The position numbers and the translations under genes are program-made. The notes beneath the pieces were generated by a model. The model was not told the origin of the DNA. It was given only the letters and a program-made list of their open reading frames with translations, and did not search any database. Shown piece by piece: positions 1 through 6,428 of a stretch of 22,701 bases of DNA (its first letter is position 1; each line of letters begins with the position of its first letter). The DNA is from Candidatus Hydrogenedens sp. (GTDB lineage Bacteria > Hydrogenedentota > Hydrogenedentia > Hydrogenedentales > Hydrogenedentaceae), in contig DAOSUS010000046.1 of assembly GCA_035378955.1 (NCBI GenBank), positions 1-22,701 of the forward strand. Reading direction: 5' to 3'.

Positions 1-127
1 TAATTTCCCCAAATAAACATCGCCGTTCGTGTGTGCAAAGGGTAATAAAATATGCGCCCGATTGCGAATAATCATATCCCCACAATCGGATAGAACACCT
101 GTGATGTTTGTCGGGGTCGTATTTCAT
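1..127 (-). CDS. REP-associated tyrosine transposase (RAYT), 5' part running off the left edge
   Basis: Read on the minus strand from the ATG at 127, 42 codons are open to the window edge. They begin MKYDPDKHHRCSIRLWGYD and match the first 42 residues of the complete RAYT at 962-1495 with only two substitutions (N6D and R11C). The ribosome-binding GGAG, with the same spacing, is also conserved upstream. The rest of the gene, including the HUH motif and catalytic Tyr, lies outside the window, so I cannot tell whether this is a second intact copy or another truncated relic. RAYTs are Y1 single-strand transposases related to IS200/IS605 that act on REP-type palindromes. Confidence 0.7.
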   Translation of the reverse strand, partial: MKYDPDKHHRCSIRLWGYDYSQSGAYFITLCTHERRCLFGEI

Positions 128-238
128 TGTTTATTTTCTCCAATTATTTCCGTTCTACCTTTGGGGCACGGGGTGCCGTCCATTTCATTGTAACACGGGG
201 TGGTGTTTGTTGGGGAATATCGCGGGGAAATGTTTGTA

Positions 239-260
239 GGGGCGACCGGCCGGTCGCCCC
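239..260. repeat. REP-like palindrome A
   Basis: A perfect 22-bp palindrome made of the 20-bp core GGGCGACCGGCCGGTCGCCC extended by one G/C pair at each end. It is preceded by TGTTTGTA and lies upstream of the RAYT start at 127. It can fold into a hairpin on either strand and is the presumed substrate class of the RAYT. Confidence 0.85.
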
Positions 261-323
261 CATGAATGTAATATAGAAAAACGGGGGGATTCAATTGTAT
301 GGGGATAGTGCGGGGTTGGATTT

Positions 324-339
324 GTAGGGGCGGCCGGGG
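324..339. repeat. Truncated REP-like palindrome B
   Basis: GTAGGGGCGGCCGGGG keeps the left arm and centre of the palindrome but has lost internal and right-arm bases. An identical truncated copy sits at the matching place in the duplicate block (1692-1707), so the deletion predates the duplication. Confidence 0.6.
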
Positions 340-380
340 TTAATGTTTGTATGAGGGATGATGTAGGGTTATATTTGTTT

Positions 381-400
381 GGGCGACTGGCCGGTCGCCT
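381..400. repeat. REP-like palindrome C (imperfect)
   Basis: The 20-bp palindrome with two changes (CGACTGG in the left arm, GCCT at the right end), followed by CTAC. It borders the HUH-region remnant of the deleted RAYT copy at 401-606. Confidence 0.75.
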
Positions 401-606
401 CTACCATTATTCAAAACAATATTCCCGTGGATACGATTGGACATAATAACAAATGAATTCATTTATATACATGGTCGCATTATTTCGTTTTTTAATCATT
501 CCTTATTGTGCATGCAAACGGTAATAAAATATGCACCCGATTGGGAATAATCATATCCCCACAATCGGATAGAACGCCTGTGATGTTTATTGGGGTCGTA
601 TTTCAT
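401..606 (-). pseudogene. Internally deleted RAYT relic 1
   Basis: Minus strand. An ATG at 606 with the RAYT leader and ribosome-binding site begins the same N-terminus as the complete transposase (MKYDPNKHHRRS through AYFIT), then diverges and stops at 496-498 after 36 codons. Further along, about 403-452 still translates as FVIMSNRIHGNIVLNN. This is a degenerate version of the HUH region FVIMPNHIHGIVRILDNN in which the first metal-binding His is replaced by Arg. It ends at palindrome C, exactly where the complete gene also carries a palindrome. The middle and C-terminus are missing, so it cannot encode a transposase. Confidence 0.7.
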
Positions 607-744
607 TGTTTATTTTCTCCATTTATTTCCGTTCTACCTTTGGGGCACGGGGTGCCGTTTATTTCATTGTAACAGGTGGTACCGTTCGTTTTACGTAACA
701 CGATATACCATTCATTTTGATGTATCGCGGCATACCGCCCGTTT

Positions 745-764
745 GGGCGACCGGCCGGTCGCCC
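745..764. repeat. REP-like palindrome D
   Basis: A perfect 20-bp copy, GGGCGACCGGCCGGTCGCCC, preceded by GTTT and followed by CTACAT. It separates the leader of RAYT relic 1 from the HUH remnant of relic 2. Confidence 0.85.
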
Positions 765-942
765 CTACATTATTCAAAACAATATTCCCGTAGATACGAT
801 TGGACATAATAACAAATGAATTCATTTATATACATGGTCGCATTATTTCGTTTTTTAATCATTCCTTATTGTGCATGCAAACGGTAATAAAATATGCACC
901 CGATTGCGAATAATCATATCCCCATAATCGGATAGAACACCT
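765..942 (-). pseudogene. Internally deleted RAYT relic 2
   Basis: Minus strand. Nearly identical to relic 1 over its HUH remnant and spacer, which repeat 404-530 almost base for base. It has lost the start codon: homology begins at codon 10 (RCSIRLWGYDYSQSGAYFIT) around 942, only 20 nt beyond the stop of the complete RAYT, and ends at the same TGA (859-861). It appears to be a copy of the same deletion derivative, so that derivative has itself been multiplied. Confidence 0.65.
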
Positions 943-961
943 GTTGTTTTATTGGATGGGT

Positions 962-1495
962 TCACAAATAATTTTCATCCGTTTCCCAATTCTCGGGATT
1001 ATTAAAAATATATGCACGAATATCATGCAATTCTTTTTCATTGCGGATAACATGTTCGTAATAATTCCGTTGCCAGACGGGATTGCCAGGGGTATTTTGG
1101 TATTTGTTGATGCGTTTGGTGGTGGCGGATTTAAATCCCGCAACAAATGATGATATTGATTTTTTTAATGGGCCACGCGGTTGTTGTAGGGGCGACCGGC
1201 CGGTCGCCCAAACATTATTATCCAAAATCCTCACAATTCCGTGAATATGGTTGGGCATTATTACAAATTCATCATTCAACAATTCAATTTCCCCTCGTAT
1301 TTTTGCCGAACGAAACCATTCATCATGTACGATTAACCCCAATTCATTTAACCGCATTTGCCCATTTATAATTTCCCCAAATAAACATCGCCGTTCGTGT
1401 GTGCAAAGGGTAATAAAATATGCCCCCGATTGCGAATAATCATATCCCCACAATCGGATAGAACGCCTGTGATGTTTATTGGGGTCGTATTTCAT
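962..1495 (-). CDS. REP-associated tyrosine transposase (RAYT, Y1/IS200-like)
   Basis: A 177-residue single-domain Y1 transposase, a normal length for the family. The HUH motif is in MPNHIHGI (His83, His85) and the likely catalytic tyrosine is in RNYYEHVIRN (Tyr145/146), followed by the usual helix ending IFNNPENW. The start at 1495 has GGAG about 9 nt upstream, and the N-terminus is repeated in three other fragments here. Family knowledge: RAYTs nick and rejoin single-stranded REP-type hairpins. Oddity: residues 96-103 (WATGRSPL) are encoded by a perfect 20-bp palindrome (1190-1209) inserted in the loop between the HUH motif and the Tyr-bearing helices. The frame is intact, so the protein may be active. 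Confidence 0.9.
   Translation of the reverse strand: MKYDPNKHHRRSIRLWGYDYSQSGAYFITLCTHERRCLFGEIINGQMRLNELGLIVHDEWFRSAKIRGEIELLNDEFVIMPNHIHGIVRILDNNVWATGRSPLQQPRGPLKKSISSFVAGFKSATTKRINKYQNTPGNPVWQRNYYEHVIRNEKELHDIRAYIFNNPENWETDENYL
1190..1209. repeat. REP-like palindrome E, inside the RAYT coding sequence
   Basis: A perfect GGGCGACCGGCCGGTCGCCC within the transposase gene, read in frame on the minus strand as part of WATGRSPL. The two deleted RAYT relics have a palindrome at the corresponding place after their HUH region (381-400 and 745-764), so the association is ancestral to these copies. Confidence 0.85.
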
Positions 1496-1606
1496 TGTTT
1501 ATTTTCTCCATTTATTTCCGTTCTACCTTTGGGGCACGGCACGCCGTTTATTTCATTGTAACACGGGGTGGTGTTTGTTGGGGAATATCGCGGGGAAATG
1601 TTTGTA

Positions 1607-1628
1607 GGGGCGACCGGCCGGTCGCCCC
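1607..1628. repeat. REP-like palindrome F
   Basis: A perfect 22-bp palindrome identical to 239-260, about 110 bp upstream of the complete RAYT start. Confidence 0.85.
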
Positions 1629-1691
1629 CATGAATGTAATATAGAAAAACGGGGGGATTCAATTGTATGGGGATAGTGCGGGGTTGGATTT

Positions 1692-1707
1692 GTAGGGGCG
1701 GCCGGGG
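1692..1707. repeat. Truncated REP-like palindrome G
   Basis: Identical truncated element to 324-339, at the same place in the duplicated block. Confidence 0.6.
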
Positions 1708-1748
1708 TTAATGTTTGTATGAGGGATGATGTGGGGTTATATTTGTTT

Positions 1749-1768
1749 GGGCGACCGGCCGGTCGCCC
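1749..1768. repeat. REP-like palindrome H
   Basis: A perfect 20-bp core followed by CTACA. It is the counterpart of imperfect palindrome C at 381-400 and the last GC-rich copy before the array ends. Confidence 0.85.
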
Positions 1769-1815
1769 CTACATTTGTAAAATGGGTGGATTAATGCGAT
1801 GTTTGTTATGTTTTT

Positions 1816-1845
1816 TGTAGAGACGAATATTTATTCGTCTCTACA
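1816..1845. repeat. Second palindrome type (13-bp arms, AT centre)
   Basis: TGTAGAGACGAAT, a 4-nt ATTT loop, then ATTCGTCTCTACA: a perfect 13-bp inverted repeat. The outer part TGTAGAGACGA resembles the TGTAGGGGCGA edge of the GC-rich palindromes, with A for G at two places and a different centre. It lies just downstream of the restriction-modification remnant and could also act as a terminator for that strand, though no T-tract follows directly. Confidence 0.75.
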
Positions 1846-1872
1846 TATTTTTGAAGGCAATGTTGTAAATGT

Positions 1873-2462
1873 TTAGGTTGATTCTATTATTTTAATTTCG
1901 TTGGGGGTTAAATCATATAATTGGTAGACGAGGTGGTCGATTTCGCGTTCTAATTCGGTTGTATCGGTTTGGGGATTCTGCTTCTTGGCTACCAAGATTT
2001 CATCTACTAATGTCTCCATTTGTTTCACAATGGGCTCGTTCTCGGGTATGATGGGAGGAATGTGGGCTAATTCAATATATAGTTTCTTCCATTGATACGC
2101 ATGTCCTAAAGATACTCCAATTTGTTTAAATTCCCAATCAAAAATTTTTGAATTCATCACTGTACACAAATATTTTGCAAATCCTATTTCACTTAATAAT
2201 ATAAAAGCAGAGGCTTCAATATATATTCCTTTTTCTACAAAAGCGAATTTGCTATCATAAGAAATGTCTGCCCACACCACCTTTTCCTTTTCGAACTCGT
2301 GGTAGTAAATGCAAGGTCGTAATTCCCACCAATAATCGCCTTGGTCGTCTCTTTTTTTGCTTTTTCTTCAAATTTTTTTAGATGGTTCATTAAAGATGGG
2401 AAAGTATTTTCTAAAAATTTTTCTGACTTTTTGATGTAGCAGGAATCGGAAGGATAGGGTTG
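1873..2462 (-). pseudogene. 3' remnant of an Eco57I/type IIG-like restriction-modification enzyme
   Basis: Minus strand. The uninterrupted C-terminal part (135 codons from 2280) ends with a pattern typical of class I N6-adenine methyltransferase/endonuclease fusions with a TaqI-like specificity domain: PIIPENEPIVKQMETLVDEI, then LEREIDHLVYQLYDLT. Upstream homology continues in another frame: YIKKSEKFLENTFPSLMNHL and KKFEEKAKK, then RDDQGDYWWELRPCIYYHEF and EKEKVVWAD after one missing A in an A7 tract (2352-2358 on the plus strand). Homology stops near 2462, followed by an in-frame stop at 2472-2474. The catalytic methyltransferase region is absent, so this is a dead target-recognition tail. 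Family assignment is from recognition, not a search. Confidence 0.65.
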
Positions 2463-2496
2463 AGGATTGTGTTATTATGGGTATATAGGGATAGGG

Positions 2497-2526
2497 TTGA
2501 AAAAAATGGTTTTTTTGTAATATAAT
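2497..2526 (+). promoter_or_regulatory. sigma70-type promoter for ndk
   Basis: TTGAAA (2497-2502), an 18-nt spacer and a consensus TATAAT (2521-2526), ending 33 nt before the ndk start. It lies in the short gap between the restriction-modification remnant and ndk. Confidence 0.7.
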
Positions 2527-2559
2527 ACACCGCATTATTTTTTTAGGAGTATTTTCAGG

Positions 2560-3018
2560 ATGTCGAAAGAACGCACTTTTGTAATGATTAAGCCGGATGG
2601 GGTTGCTCGTCGTTTCGTCGGTGAGTGTATTCGCCGATTTGAGCAACGGGGGCTTAAATTGGTTGCGATTAAGATGCAGATATTAACTCGTGAGAAGGCG
2701 GAGGAGCATTATAAGGAACATAAGGGTAAGGATTTTTTTGATAGTTTGGTGAGTTTTATTTGTTGCGGTCCTACGGTTCAGATGGTTTGGGAAGGTGAAG
2801 ATGCAATTAATCAGGTTCGTAGCATGATAGGGAATACCAATCCTCTGAAATCGGCACCGGGAACGATTCGTGGAGATTTTGCTTTGATAACGCAGATGAA
2901 TATTGTCCATGCTTCGGACAGTCCTCAATCGGCGGAGCGTGAAATATCGCTTTATTTTTCGCCCCAGGATATATTAGAATATAAGGCGGACGATGAAAAA
3001 TGGTTAACAAGTAAATAA
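2560..3018 (+). CDS. ndk: Nucleoside-diphosphate kinase
   Basis: Transfers the gamma-phosphate of ATP to other nucleoside diphosphates through a phospho-histidine, balancing cytoplasmic NTP and dNTP pools. The 152-residue length is slightly long for bacterial NDKs because of a short C-terminal tail (YKADDEKWLTSK). Diagnostic elements are MIKPDGVAR (Lys11) and the active-site block NIVHASDSPQSAEREI with phospho-acceptor His117. The usual NIIHGSDS has Ala in place of Gly here. AGGAG lies 10 nt before the ATG. Its own promoter is upstream, and the COX24-like gene follows 51 nt later before a strong terminator, so the two are probably co-transcribed. Confidence 0.95.
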   Translation: MSKERTFVMIKPDGVARRFVGECIRRFEQRGLKLVAIKMQILTREKAEEHYKEHKGKDFFDSLVSFICCGPTVQMVWEGEDAINQVRSMIGNTNPLKSAPGTIRGDFALITQMNIVHASDSPQSAEREISLYFSPQDILEYKADDEKWLTSK

Positions 3019-3069
3019 AGGGATGTAATTTTTTAATAAATCCAAAATCTAACAAAAGGAGTATTATTC

Positions 3070-3162
3070 GTGGCAGGTGGAAGAAAAGTTCGTAAACGCA
3101 AGATTAATAAGCATAAGCGTAAGAAGAAGAGACGCTTGAATCGTCATAAGAACAAGAAATAA
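3070..3162 (+). CDS. 30-residue basic AURKAIP1/COX24 (bS22-like) protein
   Basis: A very small gene with a GTG start and AAAGGAG 9 nt upstream. The product begins MAGGRKVRKRKINKHKRK and ends RRLNRHKNKK; more than half of its residues are Lys or Arg. The spaced pattern KRKINKHKRKKKRRLNRHK matches the AURKAIP1/COX24 motif, known as mitochondrial small-subunit protein mS38 and, in bacteria such as Bacteroidetes and mycobacteria (bS22), as tiny small-subunit ribosomal proteins. By analogy it likely binds 16S rRNA; that role is inferred. It sits between ndk and a terminator. Automatic annotation could miss it because of its length and GTG start. Confidence 0.8.
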   Translation: MAGGRKVRKRKINKHKRKKKRRLNRHKNKK

Positions 3163-3166
3163 TTAG

Positions 3167-3222
3167 AAAAACCAGCACATTCTCCGGGAAAGGATATTCC
3201 CTTTCCCGGGGTGGTGGTTTTT
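3167..3222 (+). terminator. Rho-independent terminator after ndk and the COX24-like gene
   Basis: A 10-bp perfect GC-rich stem (CCGGGAAAGG at 3184-3193, CCTTTCCCGG at 3200-3209, 6-nt loop) nested in a second stem pairing AAAACCAGCAC with GTGGTGGTTTT (one mismatch). It is followed by a T-run. A-rich and T-rich flanks make it potentially bidirectional. Confidence 0.85.
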
Positions 3223-3258
3223 AAATGGTTGTTAAACTCTTTACAAGGGAGAATGGAT

Positions 3259-3696
3259 GTGAGCGACGAAGAAAAGAAAATAATCATCGATGAAGATTGG
3301 AAGTCGAAAGTCCAGAAAGAGAAAGAAGAACTTCAAAAGAAGTTAGAAGAGGAAAAATCTAAAAAAACCGAAGAAGGCGAACTCTCTCCGGAAGAATCAA
3401 TTACTCCCTCTTTTGAAACTATTGTAGGTATTCTAACCACCGATGCTATGCTGGCATTAGGGGTTATTGCTCCTCAAGGAAGCCAGCAGGTTATGATTGA
3501 TTTAGAACAGGCTCAGTTCTTCATTGATTTGCTGATTGTTTTACGCGAAAAGACCAAGGGAAATCTTTCCCCACAGGAAGAAGGTATTCTGAACAATTCC
3601 ATTGCTCAGTTACAGGAAATTTATCTGGTGCGTAATCAGCAATATCATGAGGCACAATTACGACAGGCAGGATTAAAACCCAATCCTGAAAAATAG
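3259..3696 (+). CDS. DUF1844 family protein
   Basis: About 145 residues. The N-terminal ~50 are highly charged and Lys/Glu-rich (KSKVQKEKEELQKKLEEEKS), predicted helical or coiled. The C-terminal half carries the DUF1844 signature: FETIVGILTTDAMLALGVI, QAQFFIDLLIVLREKTKGNL, and a final helix LNNSIAQLQEIYL. Function is unknown; family members are small cytosolic proteins. I chose the GTG at 3259 because AAGGGAG (3245-3251) is 7 nt away. The in-frame ATG at 3253 is too close to it, and the more upstream GTG at 3211 is inside the terminator stem. Only about 36 nt separate the terminator from this start, leaving little room for a separate promoter. Confidence 0.8.
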   Translation: MSDEEKKIIIDEDWKSKVQKEKEELQKKLEEEKSKKTEEGELSPEESITPSFETIVGILTTDAMLALGVIAPQGSQQVMIDLEQAQFFIDLLIVLREKTKGNLSPQEEGILNNSIAQLQEIYLVRNQQYHEAQLRQAGLKPNPEK

Positions 3697-3974
3697 TCAT
3701 TCGTCCTAAATTTGCCGTAAATAAGTTCTAATATTCCAGCAGAACGGTGAATGTATGTGTTGGGATGTTTGATATTTGTTTTTTTTCTTCCTTTTATTCT
3801 CCCATATTAACAAGCCTATTTTTAAGGTTATTACTTACGGTATTGAACATACATAATGAAGTGTGATAATTTAAAACAAAGGAAAAATTCTTTTTGTGTT
3901 TTCAACCTTTGAAGAACAGGGTTTGGAAGTATAGAACATTTTTAAATTTAACCAATGACATTCAAGGCTAAGCG
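3697..3974. other. 278-bp intergenic stretch before kdsB
   Basis: No credible coding sequence. It is AT-rich with several T-runs. CCGTAAATAAG (about 3714) and ATTACTTACGG (about 3830) form weak inverted copies about 115 bp apart. The only promoter-like pair I find is the one at 3843-3870. Confidence 0.5.
3843..3870 (+). promoter_or_regulatory. Possible promoter for kdsB-pyrG
   Basis: TTGAAC, a 16-nt spacer and GATAAT, about 105 nt upstream of kdsB. Each hexamer is one mismatch from consensus, but the spacer is short. This would give a leader of roughly 100 nt. Confidence 0.35.
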
Positions 3975-4763
3975 ATGGCACAAGGAGGTTTTATTTCGGA
4001 AACGATAAAGAAATCCGTATTGGTTGTAATTCCAGCCCGTTATGGCTCTACCCGTTTCCCGGGAAAAATGCTTGCAGATTTATGTGGCTATCCTTTGGTA
4101 TATCATGTTTATCGGCAGGCGAAGAAGGCAAAATATGTGGGTGAGGTATTGGTGGCTACGGATGATGAACGCATTCAATCGGCGTTAGAGCCTATGGGTG
4201 TCCCTGTTATAATGACACGAGCAGACCATGCCAGCGGAACAGACCGTATCGCAGAGGTAGCAGAAAAGAGAACGGAAGAAATAATTGTTAATGTTCAGGG
4301 AGATGAACCTTTGCTACCCCCGGAATGTATTGATTCGACGATAAAACCGTTGTTGGAAGATACACAATTACAAATGTCAACCGCATGCCGAAATATTACC
4401 GACCCATCCTGGATTCAAAATCCCAATATCGTTAAAGTAATAACCAATCAGAAGGGACACGCTATTTATTTTTCTCGTTCTCCCATTCCTTATATTCGTG
4501 ATGAAGAGCAACGAAAAAATATCGAAGGGATATACTGGCAACATATCGGTTTATATGTTTATCGTCGGGAATTTTTGCTTCATATCTCGAAACTACCCCA
4601 AACCCCTCTGGAAAAGTTAGAGAAGTTGGAACAATTGCGCGTGCTTGAGAATGGCTACTCGATTGCGGTTGTTCCGACAAATTATGAAGCATTGGGAGTG
4701 GATACACCGGAAGATTTGGCTCATGTCGAAAAAATACTCAAATCAAGAGAAAAGGAAGTATAG
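3975..4763 (+). CDS. kdsB: 3-deoxy-manno-octulosonate cytidylyltransferase (CMP-Kdo synthetase)
   Basis: Activates Kdo with CTP to CMP-Kdo for the LPS inner core; cytoplasmic. All family landmarks are present: IPARYGSTRFPGK (19-31, nucleotide loop), ATDD (61-64), TRADHASGTDRIAE (81-94), NVQGDEPLLP (106-115, metal-binding Asp), FSRSPIPYIR, QHIGLYVYRREFL, LEKLEQLR and GVDTPEDL. At 262 residues it has about ten extra N-terminal residues relative to the usual start. An AAGG lies 8 nt before the ATG. The stronger AAGGAGG inside codons 3-5 has no ATG, GTG or TTG at useful distance, so I keep the upstream ATG. It directly abuts pyrG, which makes its substrate CTP, and indicates an LPS-bearing outer membrane. 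Confidence 0.95.
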   Translation: MAQGGFISETIKKSVLVVIPARYGSTRFPGKMLADLCGYPLVYHVYRQAKKAKYVGEVLVATDDERIQSALEPMGVPVIMTRADHASGTDRIAEVAEKRTEEIIVNVQGDEPLLPPECIDSTIKPLLEDTQLQMSTACRNITDPSWIQNPNIVKVITNQKGHAIYFSRSPIPYIRDEEQRKNIEGIYWQHIGLYVYRREFLLHISKLPQTPLEKLEKLEQLRVLENGYSIAVVPTNYEALGVDTPEDLAHVEKILKSREKEV

Positions 4764-6428
4764 ATGTCCGATAAAAAACAACCGTTAAAATATATCTTTA
4801 CCACAGGGGGAGTTGTTTCCTCAATTGGTAAAGGTATCGTCTGCGCCAGTCTTGGTTTGCTTTTAGAATCTCGTGGCTATAAAATAGCTCTTATGAAAAT
4901 GGACCCTTACATTAATGTAGACCCGGGGACCATGAATCCATTCGAACATGGAGAGGTGTTTGTAACGGATGATGGCGCCGAAACAGACCTTGACTTAGGA
5001 CATTATCAACGATTTACCCATGCTAAATTATCTCGCAGAAGCAATACGACTACAGGTGCTATCTATAATGCCGTCATTCAGAAAGAACGCGATGGTGCCT
5101 ATTTAGGTAAAACGGTTCAGGTTATACCGCACATAACCGATGAGATAAAAAACCGCATCCGTGCTTTAACAGTTGATGAGGACGATGTGGATATTGCCAT
5201 TATAGAAATTGGGGGCACTGTCGGCGATATAGAAAGCCTGCCATTCCTTGAAGCATTGCGACAATTCCGTTTGGAAGTAGGGCCCGAAAATTGTTGTTTT
5301 ATCCATGTTACATTGGTTCCTTACATTGAAGCGGCAAATGAATTAAAGACAAAACCTACCCAACATAGCGTTCGTGCTTTACGCGATATCGGTATCCAGC
5401 CGAACATTATCATCTGTCGAACAGGAATAAGCAAACTCGAAAAAGAACAGCGACAAAAAGTAGCGTTGTTTTGCGATGTGCCCGAAAATGCTATCATTAA
5501 CGCACAGGACATCTCCCCTATTTACGCCATTCCATTAAACTTCAAAGAGCAGAATTTAGATATCACTGTTTTGAAAATATTAGGGCTGGAAGTCCGCGAA
5601 GGTAATCTAACCGAATGGATAGATATCGTTAACCGCCTCGTTTCGGCTACAGAAGAAGTGCGTATTGCAGCCGTAGGAAAATATACCGGTCATGGCGACG
5701 CTTACAAAAGTATTAATGAAGCCTTCGTTCATGCCGGTATTGCGAACAATTGCAAAGTGAAATACGAATGGATTGACTCGGAGCGATTTGACCCCGGAAG
5801 GGAAAAACCGGAGGACGTTCTTCAGGGCTATCAGGGTATTTTAATTGGACCGGGTTTTGGAACGCGCGGAATAGAAGGAAAAATTAATGTGGCACGGTTC
5901 GCACGCGAAAATCGTATTCCCTACTTTGGTATATGTTTAGGTATGCAAGTAGCCGTCATCGAGATAGCCCGAAACTGTTTGGGCTTGAAAGATGCCCATA
6001 CAACAGAGGTAAATCCGCAAACACCCCATCCAGTAATTTCCCTGCTCACGGAACAAAAAGGTATATCATCGAAAGGCGGAACAATGCGTTTGGGTGCTTA
6101 TCCGTGTGAGTTGCAACCGAATACCCTCGCATATAAAGCATACGGTCAAACATTGATTTATGAACGACATCGACATCGTTACGAATTCAATAATGCCTAT
6201 CGTAAAGATTTTGAAGAAAAAGCAGGTATGATTATAAGTGGTATTCATCACCGAAAATTTATGGATATGGAAGAAGAATTAACAGAGATGATAGAACTTA
6301 AACCAGATATTCATCCATGGTTCTGTGCCTGTCAGTTCCATCCCGAATTTAAAAGCACACCCTTAAAACCACAACCGTTATTCTGTGCTTTCATAAAATC
6401 TGCCCTACAATACAAAAAAACGAGATGA
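4764..6428 (+). CDS. pyrG: CTP synthase (glutamine-hydrolysing)
   Basis: Converts UTP to CTP using glutamine-derived ammonia and ATP. At 554 residues it is full length. The N-terminal amidoligase domain (about 1-270) begins YIFTTGGVVSSIGKG with MKMDPYINVDPGTMNPFEHG, and a class I glutamine amidotransferase domain (about 298-550) has nucleophile Cys391 in YFGICLGMQ and His526/Glu528 in CQFHPEF. It starts on the base after the kdsB stop with GGAAG upstream, so translation is likely coupled. The kdsB-pyrG pair also occurs in Chlamydia. The next gene overlaps its stop by 4 nt. Confidence 0.97.
   Translation: MSDKKQPLKYIFTTGGVVSSIGKGIVCASLGLLLESRGYKIALMKMDPYINVDPGTMNPFEHGEVFVTDDGAETDLDLGHYQRFTHAKLSRRSNTTTGAIYNAVIQKERDGAYLGKTVQVIPHITDEIKNRIRALTVDEDDVDIAIIEIGGTVGDIESLPFLEALRQFRLEVGPENCCFIHVTLVPYIEAANELKTKPTQHSVRALRDIGIQPNIIICRTGISKLEKEQRQKVALFCDVPENAIINAQDISPIYAIPLNFKEQNLDITVLKILGLEVREGNLTEWIDIVNRLVSATEEVRIAAVGKYTGHGDAYKSINEAFVHAGIANNCKVKYEWIDSERFDPGREKPEDVLQGYQGILIGPGFGTRGIEGKINVARFARENRIPYFGICLGMQVAVIEIARNCLGLKDAHTTEVNPQTPHPVISLLTEQKGISSKGGTMRLGAYPCELQPNTLAYKAYGQTLIYERHRHRYEFNNAYRKDFEEKAGMIISGIHHRKFMDMEEELTEMIELKPDIHPWFCACQFHPEFKSTPLKPQPLFCAFIKSALQYKKTR

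Larger units (their letters stand above)
1..403. repeat. ~400-bp direct repeat, copy 1 (RAYT 5' end plus upstream palindromes)
   Basis: This block aligns with 1369-1771 at a constant offset of 1368, with no indels and about a dozen substitutions by eye. It holds the RAYT 5' coding part, its leader, two full palindromes (239-260, 381-400) and one truncated palindrome (324-339). The conserved order indicates duplication of a whole RAYT-plus-upstream unit. Confidence 0.85.
1369..1771. repeat. ~400-bp direct repeat, copy 2
   Basis: Partner of 1-403 at a constant offset of 1368 with no gaps. It covers the first 42 codons of the complete RAYT, its leader, and palindromes F, G and H. The largest local difference is around 1535, where GGCACGGGGTGCC in copy 1 reads GGCACGGCACGCC. 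Confidence 0.85.

Noticed and set aside
590..1439. Several plus-strand reading frames across the repeat array
   Set aside because: They run antisense to the RAYT and its relics, have low-complexity composition and no ribosome-binding site, and are shadows of the repeats.
1..1850. CRISPR array interpretation of the evenly recurring palindromes
   Set aside because: Spacings are irregular (roughly 30 to over 400 bp), the intervening DNA is itself repeated and derived from RAYT coding sequence, and no cas genes are present.
3211..3258. Upstream GTG start for the DUF1844 gene
   Set aside because: It lies inside the terminator stem and has no ribosome-binding site; the GTG at 3259 has AAGGGAG at 7 nt.
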